Origin: Candidatus Margulisiibacteriota bacterium
GTDB taxonomy: Bacteria > Margulisbacteria > Marinamargulisbacteria > DT-59
Assembly: GCA_013215865.1 (NCBI GenBank)
Contig: JABSQL010000280.1
Span: forward strand, 1 to 5,002
Reading direction: 5' to 3'
Length of the DNA stretch: 5,002 nt
How positions within the stretch are numbered: the first letter of the stretch is position 1; every line of letters starts with the position of its first letter. Under the pieces are notes generated by a model that searched no databases, was not told where the DNA came from, and saw only the letters and a program-made list of their open reading frames with translations. Below are positions 1 to 5,002 of this stretch, piece after piece. A program made the position numbers and the translations under genes.

Positions 1-311
1 ACTTTGAGGAGATGCCTATGTCATAATGCACCAGACTTTTCTACTCTTCTTTTTACCTCTTTCTTTCATTCTTCCTTGGGTACTACAGTATTTAAATTAT
101 CTGTTTTATAATTTCCTTCCCAAAAACTCCATAATATCCTGAGTAAATACCACCTCAAAACTCAGCTTTATGAAGCCCAATTTCAACAACTCTATGGGAA
201 ACTCGATACACGGCTCTTGGCATTAAAGAAGGAGAAAGCGGGGGTTTAGGTAGGAGCTATCTTAGATTATTTCAATCGCAAATATCACGACTTAATCCCT
301 GGGATAACCCA
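1..311. other. Stretch without an intact gene, downstream of the phage operon
   Basis: No minus-strand frame longer than about 20 codons with a plausible ribosome binding site is present, so the phage operon does not visibly continue. Positions about 37-77 are a pyrimidine-rich tract on the plus strand. A short palindrome, TGGG-ATAA-CCCA (294-305), lies just past the end of the neck gene, but it has only four base pairs and no T run, so I do not call it a terminator. No promoter, tRNA or attachment-site signature is recognisable. The plus strand carries broken coding-like frames, listed separately. Confidence 0.6.
26..311 (+). pseudogene. Possible decayed plus-strand reading frame (uncertain)
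   Basis: An upstream plus-strand frame could end at the TAA at 24-26 (visible residues FEEMPMS). Its stop overlaps an ATG at 26-28 (TAATG) that opens a 38-residue hydrophobic frame to 142 (MHQTFLLFFLPLSFILPWVL and onward). A second frame, open from 112 to a TAG at 247-249, reads KYHLKTQLYEAQFQQLYGK and LALKKEKAGV. A third continues after the GGGGG at 240-244 with YLRLFQSQISRLNPWDNPSI. If joined by shifts near AAAAA (122-126) and GGGGG, they would make a small protein with an N-terminal membrane segment and a helical body. No family is recognised. The hydrophobicity may simply reflect the pyrimidine-rich DNA, and chance is a real alternative. Confidence 0.15.
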
Positions 312-827
312 TCAATCCCCCCTAAAAACCTCCACTACCTCAATAACAGACACGCAAGATTCACCCCCAAAAGGAATGTAGAAGAACACATCCATATGTG
401 TTCGCTTCTCAAATACTGTATCCAGTTCAGCTGAGATATCAGATATACCCGAGTAATCATACATACTGATCATTTTTGATCGGAAATAGTCACCTACCTC
501 CGGAAATTCAAGAGATGCCTGTAGCCGAGAGAGAATGTCATGAGAGCGAGTTCCATACACTTGAATACTAAGCGTAATGCTTCTAATCCCATCAAGGCTA
601 AATCTGTGAGAAGATTCATCAAACAGAAATTCGTCACTACTCCCGACTCGATCCGGACCAGAGATTATCTTGAGTGTAATATATGGCGAGTCTGGCTGTG
701 GACTGTCTTGCTCTTCCCATATTATGTGCCGCTCGTTTTCAATGAGGGTAGGGCTAATTTTCGAATAAGCACTGACCCAATAGAAAATAATATCCTGGAT
801 TTCATTGAGTTTGAATTCTACAGTCAC
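312..827 (-). CDS. Phage neck-terminator protein, gp12-like (LIC_12616 family)
   Basis: 171 residues. The N-terminal block reads IQDIIFYWVS (10-19) and then DSPQPDSPYITLKIISGPDRVG (41-62). The middle has RSITLSIQVYG (82-92) followed by ILSRLQASLE (98-107). The C-terminal part contains SGISDISAELDTVFEKRTHMDVFFYIP (126-152). 'P-x-P-x-x-P-Y-x-x-x-(R/K)-I-x-x-G-x-x-x-(V/I)-G' with a late R-x-x-x-D-(V/I)-x-F-x-Y strand is how I recognise the gp12-like neck terminators, which cap the tail tube and join it to the head connector. The start is GTG at 827-825, overlapping the previous TGA as GTGA, with no clear Shine-Dalgarno, so translation is probably coupled. It is the last gene of the visible operon; a tail sheath gene would be expected next but is absent. 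The reading frame itself looks complete. Confidence 0.75.
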   Translation of the reverse strand: MTVEFKLNEIQDIIFYWVSAYSKISPTLIENERHIIWEEQDSPQPDSPYITLKIISGPDRVGSSDEFLFDESSHRFSLDGIRSITLSIQVYGTRSHDILSRLQASLEFPEVGDYFRSKMISMYDYSGISDISAELDTVFEKRTHMDVFFYIPFGGESCVSVIEVVEVFRGD

Positions 828-1198
828 GATATTTTTCTTTCATTAACATCTTTTTCAATTTTGACTGCGAGGCTCACATAATGAGGTAAATCTGTTTTTG
901 TCCAAGATTCTACTTTCTGGATCTGGTATTTGTTTCCTCTCCACAGAATGATATCTGCCAGTTTTGAATGTGCTTCATTTGTTGTGAATAAGTTTTCTGT
1001 TGTGTAAATCCGAACCATCTCCGTTGTTCGAATAGTTTCAGGGAGCAGGAGCCGCTCTCTTCCATTTACGGGTAAAACAACCGCCTGAATGGTAAAGGTA
1101 GTTTCATCACCTTTTTGATATCGACCCCTAATAATGGTCCCAGAACTGAATCGGGTGATGATTAGTTCGTCGGTTTGAAAAGCATCGATTAAGCTCAT
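824..1198 (-). CDS. Putative collar/connector protein of the phage neck
   Basis: 124 residues, predicted soluble and mostly beta. The conserved-looking core is FTIQAVVLPVNGRERLLLPE (35-54), RTTEMVRIYTTENLFTT (57-73), then ADIILWRGNKYQIQKVESW (81-99). The pattern 'QA-x-V-x-P-x-G-x-E ... LPE-x-R ... V-x-(I/V)-(Y/W)-T ... AD-x-I-x-W-x-G-x-x-Y-x-V-x-x-V-x-x-W' is familiar from small phage proteins placed between the gp10-like gene and the neck-terminator gene in Mu-like and E217-like phages. They are thought to form the collar or gateway ring. This is recognition from memory plus context. Start and stop overlap the neighbours (ATGA before, GTGA after). A modest GGTGA lies 8 bases upstream of the ATG. 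Confidence 0.65.
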   Translation of the reverse strand: MSLIDAFQTDELIITRFSSGTIIRGRYQKGDETTFTIQAVVLPVNGRERLLLPETIRTTEMVRIYTTENLFTTNEAHSKLADIILWRGNKYQIQKVESWTKTDLPHYVSLAVKIEKDVNERKIS

Positions 1199-1668
1199 TT
1201 ATTCATCACCTTGATATACCGAATAGAGTTCTTAAGTTGGCCTGTATCAATGAGTTTTTTGGTGCTTCCCCTTTTCCTTTTGATTGTTTGAGGGGATAGG
1301 GACGGCCATTTTGGATCTTCTTTCTGAATTTTTGATTTGATATCTGTTTCAAGGGTGATTCCCAATGTGTCCAAGCTTCTTGATACAGTCGTTTTGCCTG
1401 AGAGAACCATGCTTTTTAGTTTCTTTGTCTTGAGAAACCATGAACGCTTTCGTTGATCAAATGTGGTTCTCATAAAACTTCGTTGCGGGATGTTTTGATT
1501 TTTACTCCCGAATTCATGTGCTGTACCCATTTTTACCATTGTTACGGCTTTTGTGTTTTTGTGTTTATTAGGCCCGATTAATCCTACTTTAATTGAAGGC
1601 TTTTTTCGCAACAGGTTAATCTCTTTAAGTAATTTGAGATATCCCCGATCTGTGTCCTTGGTAGACAT
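1195..1668 (-). CDS. Head completion / tail-joining protein (gp10/virion-morphogenesis-like)
   Basis: 157 residues and strongly basic. It contains KVGLIG (27-32), HEFGSKNQNIPQRSFMR (51-67) and the C-terminal block WPSLSPQTIKRKRGSTK (121-137) followed by LIDTGQLKNSI (139-149). The combination 'A-x-HEFG ... IP-x-R-x-F-x-R ... W-x-x-L-x-x-x-T-x-x-R-K ... L-x-D-T-G-x-L-x-x-S-I' marks the large group of phage neck or tail-completion proteins annotated as HK97 gp10-like or phage virion morphogenesis (Mu gpG-like). They act at the head-tail joint. The ATG lies one base after the TGA of the adaptor gene, with no clear Shine-Dalgarno, so coupling is likely. Its own TGA overlaps the next ATG as ATGA. 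The assignment to this broad group is firm; the exact subfamily is not. Confidence 0.75.
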   Translation of the reverse strand: MSTKDTDRGYLKLLKEINLLRKKPSIKVGLIGPNKHKNTKAVTMVKMGTAHEFGSKNQNIPQRSFMRTTFDQRKRSWFLKTKKLKSMVLSGKTTVSRSLDTLGITLETDIKSKIQKEDPKWPSLSPQTIKRKRGSTKKLIDTGQLKNSIRYIKVMNK

Positions 1669-1669
1669 A

Positions 1670-2011
1670 TCAACATACCAGAGGTCTGGAAGGGATGGTT
1701 TTAACGAGCCTCAAGTATTCAGCCCCATAAGAGGTAGCAGACAAAGAGTTTGTGCTATTACCACTTCCCTCATAGCTTCTTTGAAGGTCTCCCACTTTTT
1801 CCATTGTTATGGAGCCTGTTAGTCCCTTTCTTCTACCTAATGCCAGATAATGACCGGTTAGAAGAATAATGCCATCATGAACGAGGTTTCCCCAATGTTT
1901 GGGGCTGACTTGCCGTATGGCTGAGGCTATTACAGAATTGAAATAAACACCGTTTGGAATATCAGAAAATTCAGGGTGCCGGGAAATGACATTCAGTCTT
2001 GAAATTCCCAT
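1670..2011 (-). CDS. Head-tail adaptor protein (DUF4054 type)
   Basis: 113 residues, a typical size for this family. Diagnostic blocks are HPEFSDIP (12-19), an HWGNLVHDGIILLTGHYLAL segment (39-58), EKVGDLQRSYEG (71-82) and TSYGAEYLRLVK (93-104). I recognise the order 'PEF, WG, G-LLTAHLLAL, EKVGDLSRSY, T-YG-YLRL' as the DUF4054 family, helical connectors that bind the portal ring and receive the neck (family knowledge). The gene lies three places before the neck-terminator gene, as expected. No good Shine-Dalgarno is visible: GGG directly abuts the ATG and a GAAGGG lies too far upstream (about 18 bases). Translation is probably coupled to the preceding gene, whose stop is only two bases away. 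Confidence 0.8.
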   Translation of the reverse strand: MGISRLNVISRHPEFSDIPNGVYFNSVIASAIRQVSPKHWGNLVHDGIILLTGHYLALGRRKGLTGSITMEKVGDLQRSYEGSGNSTNSLSATSYGAEYLRLVKTIPSRPLVC

Positions 2012-2013
2012 CC

Positions 2014-2439
2014 CTATTTTTTAGACGTCCCTTCATTAAGTATTTTCTCAATCTGCTCTTCAATGGTTTTAAGGACAGTACCCCTTTTTTCTTCATACTT
2101 CCATGTTTTCAAAACCTCAACATCATAAGTCGCTTTCACAATTTTGACGGCTTCCTTTGCTTGATATTCCGCAAGGTCTTGTGCAGCACCTCTTTCTATT
2201 TCATTTTGAATATCTTCTTGAACTTTCTTCTTTTCTTCAGCTTTCTTTACAGAAGATAACTTGCTGGGCATTGGAATAATGATACCTGCTTCAATCTTCT
2301 TTTGGATAATAGGGTTTTTTTCTATCCTTTTCCAATCCTTTTCATCTATATTAGGGTTAACCCCTGGTTTTAAGACAATCGTTGCGCCTCCCGGTACGGG
2401 AAGTGACAAAATACCTTCTTTTTGATATTTAACAAACAT
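2014..2439 (-). CDS. Small phage structural-region protein with a FluMu-like N-terminal motif
   Basis: 141 residues. The first 60 contain the motif LKPGVNPNIDEKDWKRI, then NPIIQKKIEAGII. This is the pattern 'hydrophobic-PG-N-x-(D/E)-x-W-x-NP-x-(I/V)-G' found at the start of many small Mu-like phage proteins downstream of the capsid gene. The rest (about 61-141) is highly charged and probably helical: KKAEEKKKVQEDIQNEIERG, then TIEEQIEKILNEGTSKK. There is no signal peptide or membrane segment. The precise role is unknown; location suggests head completion or an accessory virion protein. The start is chosen because AAGGAGGT lies 7 bases upstream and forms part of the preceding stop (TAAGGAGGT), which implies coupling to capsid translation. 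The stop is TAG, two bases before the next ATG. Confidence 0.75.
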   Translation of the reverse strand: MFVKYQKEGILSLPVPGGATIVLKPGVNPNIDEKDWKRIEKNPIIQKKIEAGIIIPMPSKLSSVKKAEEKKKVQEDIQNEIERGAAQDLAEYQAKEAVKIVKATYDVEVLKTWKYEEKRGTVLKTIEEQIEKILNEGTSKK

Positions 2440-2446
2440 TTCATAG

Positions 2447-2454
2447 ACCTCCTT
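2447..2454 (-). promoter_or_regulatory. Ribosome binding site overlapping the capsid stop codon
   Basis: AAGGAGGT on the minus strand; its first two A residues belong to the capsid TAA stop. It lies 7 bases before the ATG at 2439-2437. Another ATG, five bases upstream of that one, is out of frame and only 2 bases from the site, so it is not the start. Confidence 0.7.
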
Positions 2455-3412
2455 ATGCGCCTATAGCTTTTGCGATAGACAATGGATAATAAATAACGAC
2501 CCCACCTGTAGACATCAGAACAGAAAACAGCATTTCAAGACCACGCTGTTCTCCAGGAAGGATTTCAAATGGATCTGGGATTTCCAATGTCATCGTTTGA
2601 GGGTTTTTCTCGTAGCAAATGATGACATCTTCTCCGTTATCAGCGCCCTTCATTTTTACAACAGGGATGATTTCTTTGATATGCTCATTGTTTCTCAAAA
2701 ACCATTCTTTAATAGAAACATCACTATGTATGGATCTGGGGGTGTTTGCGATCTGTTCGAATTGAGCGTGTGGCATTAACATGGTGTTGGGTGATTCAAC
2801 GCCGTTCGTAGAATCTATAATGGCAGTTGGAATGGCATTGAGATCCCTTAAGATTTGGTCAGGCGTTTTACTTTTAAATGTTGTTGATGCGTCCTTACCA
2901 TCTGCTGGAAGTATAACTTCGGTAATATTGGGGTGTGTTAAAAGACCTAATAAACCGGACTCTTCGTCACCGTATGCAGCGATTTTATCTAAGAGTTGAA
3001 AAATAGCCCTCCTTGCAGCTTGAGATTTCCTTGCCTCTAGTGCTTTTCCTGTCCTTCGTGCTGCTTTTATTTCACGAATATTCCAACCAAATGAAGAGCC
3101 CAGGTCACGGACTTGAACGGTGGTTTCTTTTCCTTTGACATCTCCTCTTGGGAGATCATCAGCATAATCAGAGATAATCTTTGCAATGCCAAGCATGGTG
3201 TAGGTTTCATAGGTAATACTTCTTGCCCCTTCACCTGCCTCGAAAGAAATGGGTATTAGATCACCCTCTGCAAATTTTAAGCGTGGAAATTTCACATCAT
3301 AGGTTTGCTCTTTAACATGTTCCAGTTCACGTTCAAAAAATATCGTGTCTTGATCATCAAGCCGATTAGACGGCACATAAACTGACGGTTGATTATGATT
3401 TTTATTTTTCAT
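2453..3412 (-). CDS. Major capsid protein (DUF2184 family, HK97-like fold)
   Basis: 319 residues, a normal length for this family. Recognisable blocks in order are: FFERELEHVKEQTYDVKFP (25-43); LIPISFEAGEGARSITYETY (52-71); IAKIISDYADDLPRGDVKGKE (76-96); SFGWNIREIKAARRTGKALE (107-126); AARRAIFQLLDKIAAYGDEE (132-151), followed by GLLGLLTHPNI. The middle is a receptor-like alpha/beta region and the C-terminus is hydrophobic (GGVVIYYPLSIAKAIGA). These match my memory of DUF2184 proteins, which are major capsid proteins in many Mu-like and E217-like phages. No separate N-terminal scaffold (delta) domain is present, consistent with a separate scaffold encoded upstream. The ATG has AAGGAGGT 8 bases upstream. 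The 22-base gap before this gene is the largest in the operon. The stop codon TAA overlaps the ribosome binding site of the next gene. Confidence 0.9.
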   Translation of the reverse strand: MKNKNHNQPSVYVPSNRLDDQDTIFFERELEHVKEQTYDVKFPRLKFAEGDLIPISFEAGEGARSITYETYTMLGIAKIISDYADDLPRGDVKGKETTVQVRDLGSSFGWNIREIKAARRTGKALEARKSQAARRAIFQLLDKIAAYGDEESGLLGLLTHPNITEVILPADGKDASTTFKSKTPDQILRDLNAIPTAIIDSTNGVESPNTMLMPHAQFEQIANTPRSIHSDVSIKEWFLRNNEHIKEIIPVVKMKGADNGEDVIICYEKNPQTMTLEIPDPFEILPGEQRGLEMLFSVLMSTGGVVIYYPLSIAKAIGA

Positions 3413-3420
3413 CTCAAATT

Positions 3421-3428
3421 ACCTCCTT
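3421..3428 (-). promoter_or_regulatory. Ribosome binding site of the capsid gene
   Basis: AAGGAGGT on the minus strand, 8 bases before the ATG at 3412-3410, in the 22-base gap after the cement gene. It is a full-strength Shine-Dalgarno, as expected for the most abundant virion protein. Confidence 0.75.
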
Positions 3429-3434
3429 GTATTT

Positions 3435-4232
3435 TCATAGATTCACTTCAAGTACAGCGATACTATCTGCGCCTGACGCTGATTTTCGTATGGATGAATG
3501 TAATAGTTTAGCTGCGGTACCGTTATCGGAATCGACTCTAATTTTGCCTTGATCTGATGTAGGAACCCTCTTGATTTTATAGTCTACAGTTCCTACCGCC
3601 TGAGAATTACCACCAGTAATCATAAAATCACTTAAAGTGATAGTGGCATCTATGCTTGATGTCATTGTAATTTCTCTATCACCTGTAATGACAACACTTT
3701 CGATATTCATATTCGCAGCCATGATGGCATTCGAGATATGGGTCAAAGTATCGTTTTGACTATTCGTAAATGGGGTGGGCATGATCTCTTTTCTGTTTAC
3801 TTGTCCTTCAATGGTATTTCCAGAAACAAAATCTGAATCCCAACGAATCGTTTGGACTTCTTTCTTGCCTGCAAAACGAACATAAACATCGCTTTCAGGC
3901 GTCATTGCTGTTTCAGCCTCCATCAAGATACGGCCATTTTTCAGTATGCTCACTGATTCTCCTTTTTTATAGGAAGTGAATGAATCAGATTTAGAGCTTT
4001 CCCTGGCATGAGAGTGAAGAGTGGCTCCCAATACTTTTTTAGGTGTAATATCTTCCGAAGTATTGGGCAGCTTCGCTTGTCTATCTTTGTTACTGCCCAA
4101 TACGACAATACGACCAAAGGGAATATCTTCTTCTGCTAAACGGCTGATGACATTTTTGGGCCCACTATCGGCTAATTGACCCGGAATCCCAAGCTCTTGA
4201 TCTTCTGGATAGCTAAACTGTGCTGGCGACAT
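3435..4232 (-). CDS. Structural cement (capsid decoration) protein, Gp24/DUF2190-like
   Basis: 265 residues. The N-terminal half has the pattern I associate with phage cement proteins: GIPGQLADSGPKNVISRLAEE at about 15-35, then IPFGRIVVLG (37-46), VLGATLHSHA (67-76), a YKKGESVSIL strand (88-97) and a DVYVRF strand (115-120). Such proteins sit on the outside of the capsid lattice and staple capsomers together; that is family knowledge. The C-terminal half (about 145-265) has a different character: DTLTHISNAIMAA (161-173), then VVITGDREITMTS and SDFMITGGNSQAVG. It looks like a separate small beta-rich domain. The ATG shares a base with the stop of the scaffold gene (TAATG). AAGGAGGA lies 8 bases upstream, so the start is secure. 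The position between scaffold and capsid genes is the usual one for this family. A less likely alternative is a head fibre protein. Confidence 0.75.
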   Translation of the reverse strand: MSPAQFSYPEDQELGIPGQLADSGPKNVISRLAEEDIPFGRIVVLGSNKDRQAKLPNTSEDITPKKVLGATLHSHARESSKSDSFTSYKKGESVSILKNGRILMEAETAMTPESDVYVRFAGKKEVQTIRWDSDFVSGNTIEGQVNRKEIMPTPFTNSQNDTLTHISNAIMAANMNIESVVITGDREITMTSSIDATITLSDFMITGGNSQAVGTVDYKIKRVPTSDQGKIRVDSDNGTAAKLLHSSIRKSASGADSIAVLEVNL

Positions 4233-4837
4233 TATTTATTTCCTCCTTCTGTTCCTTTATTTTGCTTATATGCGTTTCTTTGCCTTTCGATGGCTTTCTC
4301 TCGTGCGTCAGTTTTGTTGGTACCCGCTTCATCTAAGCGAGAATTGGTAATCGTTGATCCGAGTGTATCCTTTGGATTTTCCTTAAGATTACAGATGACT
4401 TCAAAGCAAGAATCGATATGCGCATTACTTGCCTCATCTAGATTCAAATCTGTTTTCTTTGAAATGATTTCCTTTTTAATTTCAATGGAGCTGAGAGAAT
4501 CTAGTTTTTCTAGTATTTTGATATCTAGAATAGAGTCTGCAATCTTTTTGAGGTTTGCTCTTTCAAGGGCTGCTTCCTTTACTCTGTCATCGAACTTGTT
4601 CAGTTTCTTTTCCAATTCAGAGACCGTTGCTTTATATCCTTTGATTTTCCCGTTTGCCTTATCAAGAAGGGTTTCCGTATTCTCAAGATCAGATTTAAGC
4701 TCTTCTGTATCTTTTAACTTCTTCTCTAAACCAAGTACCTTGGATAATTGGTCATTAATAAAATGAGTGACTGTAGGTATATCCTTTTTTGACACCTCAA
4801 CATCTTTCTCATCAATTTTTATAGTTTCATATTCCAT
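4232..4837 (-). CDS. Putative free scaffold protein from an in-frame internal start
   Basis: Inside the DUF2213-type gene an ATG at 4837-4835 lies in the same frame. It is preceded by a near-ideal ribosome binding site, GAAGGAGG, five bases upstream. The product would be 201 residues beginning MEYETIKIDEKDVEV. It would contain only the coiled-coil-rich scaffold half: a helical stretch at about residues 25-100, a conserved-looking block at about 95-150 and a basic C-terminus. Lambda makes its Nu3 scaffold this way, from an internal start in protease gene C; that is established for lambda and only inferred here. The alternative is that the AGGAGG is an accident of Lys-Glu-Glu-Lys codons (AAG GAG GAA AAA). 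The good spacing, and the fact that the Met opens a recognisable short motif, argue for real use. Confidence 0.5.
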   Translation of the reverse strand: MEYETIKIDEKDVEVSKKDIPTVTHFINDQLSKVLGLEKKLKDTEELKSDLENTETLLDKANGKIKGYKATVSELEKKLNKFDDRVKEAALERANLKKIADSILDIKILEKLDSLSSIEIKKEIISKKTDLNLDEASNAHIDSCFEVICNLKENPKDTLGSTITNSRLDEAGTNKTDAREKAIERQRNAYKQNKGTEGGNK

Positions 4838-5002
4838 TTTTTCCTCCTTCTTTTTTGTTTTTGGGGTAGATATCAATTTTTCGTCAGCACATACAGTAGA
4901 AGTGTCATCTCTCACACGATATCCTTGGGCACTTTCCAATACAGCATCATCACTATCTAAACTTAATCGGACATTTGTTCCAGCACGGCCGCGGCGTACT
5001 AA
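4232..5002 (-). CDS. DUF2213-type prohead protease/scaffold protein, C-terminal part (5' end outside window)
   Basis: The frame is open to the right edge, so the gene is cut by the window; 256 residues are visible. A start could be read at the TTG at 4937-4939, but the 21 codons before it are also open and carry GRAG, then VRLSLDSDDAV. From memory this is the conserved end of the DUF2213 domain, so the TTG is not the true start. After a Lys-rich linker (KTKKKEEK) comes a helical, charged region with heptad-like Leu/Lys/Glu patterning, roughly 60-160 residues into the visible part, typical of a scaffold. The tail holds ADSILDIKILEKLD, EIKKEIISKK and AREKAIERQRNAYK, which fit DUF2213 C-termini. 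Expected role (family knowledge): prohead maturation protease fused to the internal scaffold that shapes the procapsid and is then degraded. The catalytic part would lie upstream and is not visible. The stop overlaps the next start as TAATG. Confidence 0.85.
   Translation of the reverse strand, partial: LVRRGRAGTNVRLSLDSDDAVLESAQGYRVRDDTSTVCADEKLISTPKTKKKEEKMEYETIKIDEKDVEVSKKDIPTVTHFINDQLSKVLGLEKKLKDTEELKSDLENTETLLDKANGKIKGYKATVSELEKKLNKFDDRVKEAALERANLKKIADSILDIKILEKLDSLSSIEIKKEIISKKTDLNLDEASNAHIDSCFEVICNLKENPKDTLGSTITNSRLDEAGTNKTDAREKAIERQRNAYKQNKGTEGGNK
4241..4248 (-). promoter_or_regulatory. Ribosome binding site of the cement gene
   Basis: AAGGAGGA on the minus strand, 8 bases before the ATG at 4232-4230 and lying within the last codons of the scaffold gene. 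It fixes the cement protein start and combines with the TAATG overlap for coupled translation. Confidence 0.7.
4843..4850 (-). promoter_or_regulatory. Strong internal ribosome binding site in the scaffold gene
   Basis: GAAGGAGG on the minus strand is followed by five A residues and then ATG at 4837-4835. It lies inside an open coding frame, where a perfect Shine-Dalgarno at correct spacing is not required. It defines the possible second start of the scaffold gene. Confidence 0.6.

Noticed and set aside
16..69. Minus-strand 17-codon Lys/Arg-rich frame
   Set aside because: It is very short, its purine-rich 'ribosome site' directly abuts the ATG, and its basic composition just reflects the polypurine tract.
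294..305. TGGG-ATAA-CCCA inverted repeat just past the operon end, considered as a terminator
   Set aside because: The stem has only four base pairs, it does not extend, and there is no T run on either strand.
540..881. Plus-strand frame of 113 codons
   Set aside because: It lies antisense to the neck and collar genes, which have recognisable family motifs. It has no ribosome binding site and no protein-like family pattern.
1999..2259. Plus-strand hydrophobic frame of 86 codons resembling a membrane protein
   Set aside because: Its Phe/Leu richness arises from reading antisense to Lys/Glu codons of the 141-aa protein; there is no plausible ribosome binding site.
2374..2444. Alternative upstream ATG (2444-2442) giving a 22-residue out-of-frame peptide before the 141-aa protein
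   Set aside because: It is only 2 bases from the Shine-Dalgarno, too close for efficient initiation, and the peptide shows no recognisable pattern.
4176..4766. Plus-strand frame of 196 codons
   Set aside because: It is the mirror of the coiled-coil scaffold gene. Its Ser/Phe/Leu-rich translation is the usual antisense image of Lys/Glu-rich coding sequence.

Overview
This window is the head-assembly and neck segment of a tailed-bacteriophage (or prophage) structural operon. It is encoded entirely on the minus strand and reads from right to left. In transcription order it holds: the C-terminal part of a DUF2213-type protease/scaffold protein running in from beyond the right edge; a structural cement (capsid decoration) protein; a DUF2184-type major capsid protein; a small 141-aa protein with a FluMu-like N-terminal motif; a DUF4054-type head-tail adaptor; a basic, gp10/virion-morphogenesis-like head completion protein; a 124-aa collar or connector protein; and a neck-terminator protein of the gp12-like/LIC_12616 type. 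To my knowledge this order is typical of contractile-tailed phages and Mu-like or E217-like prophages, in which a tail sheath gene usually comes next.

The genes are almost gap-free. Three junctions overlap (TAATG, ATGA and GTGA), and the widest gap is 22 bases, just before the capsid gene. Strong AGGAGG-type ribosome binding sites precede the scaffold internal start, the cement protein, the capsid protein and the 141-aa protein. The four adaptor and neck genes that follow have weak or no visible sites and appear to depend on translational coupling. This matches the expected copy numbers: hundreds of capsid, cement and scaffold subunits, but about a dozen or fewer of each connector.

The most interesting point is in the scaffold gene. 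Its reading frame stays open to the right edge, where the end of the DUF2213 domain is visible. An excellent ribosome binding site and ATG lie in frame inside it, so a free 201-aa scaffold could be made from within the protease-scaffold gene, in the manner of lambda C/Nu3.

At the left, the phage operon stops at position 312. The remaining 311 bases hold no intact minus-strand gene, although a tail gene would be expected there. On the plus strand there are hints of a decayed, frameshifted convergent reading frame. This suggests a module boundary or a truncated prophage, but the evidence is weak.

Host: the sequence is moderately AT-rich, lysine- and isoleucine-rich in its proteins, and uses strong Shine-Dalgarno sites. 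A Gram-negative bacterium of low to moderate GC, possibly a spirochete such as Leptospira (after which the LIC_12616 family is named) or a low-GC proteobacterium, is plausible. The window alone does not settle it. No RNA genes, CRISPR arrays, insertion sequences, attachment sites, promoters or convincing terminators were seen.
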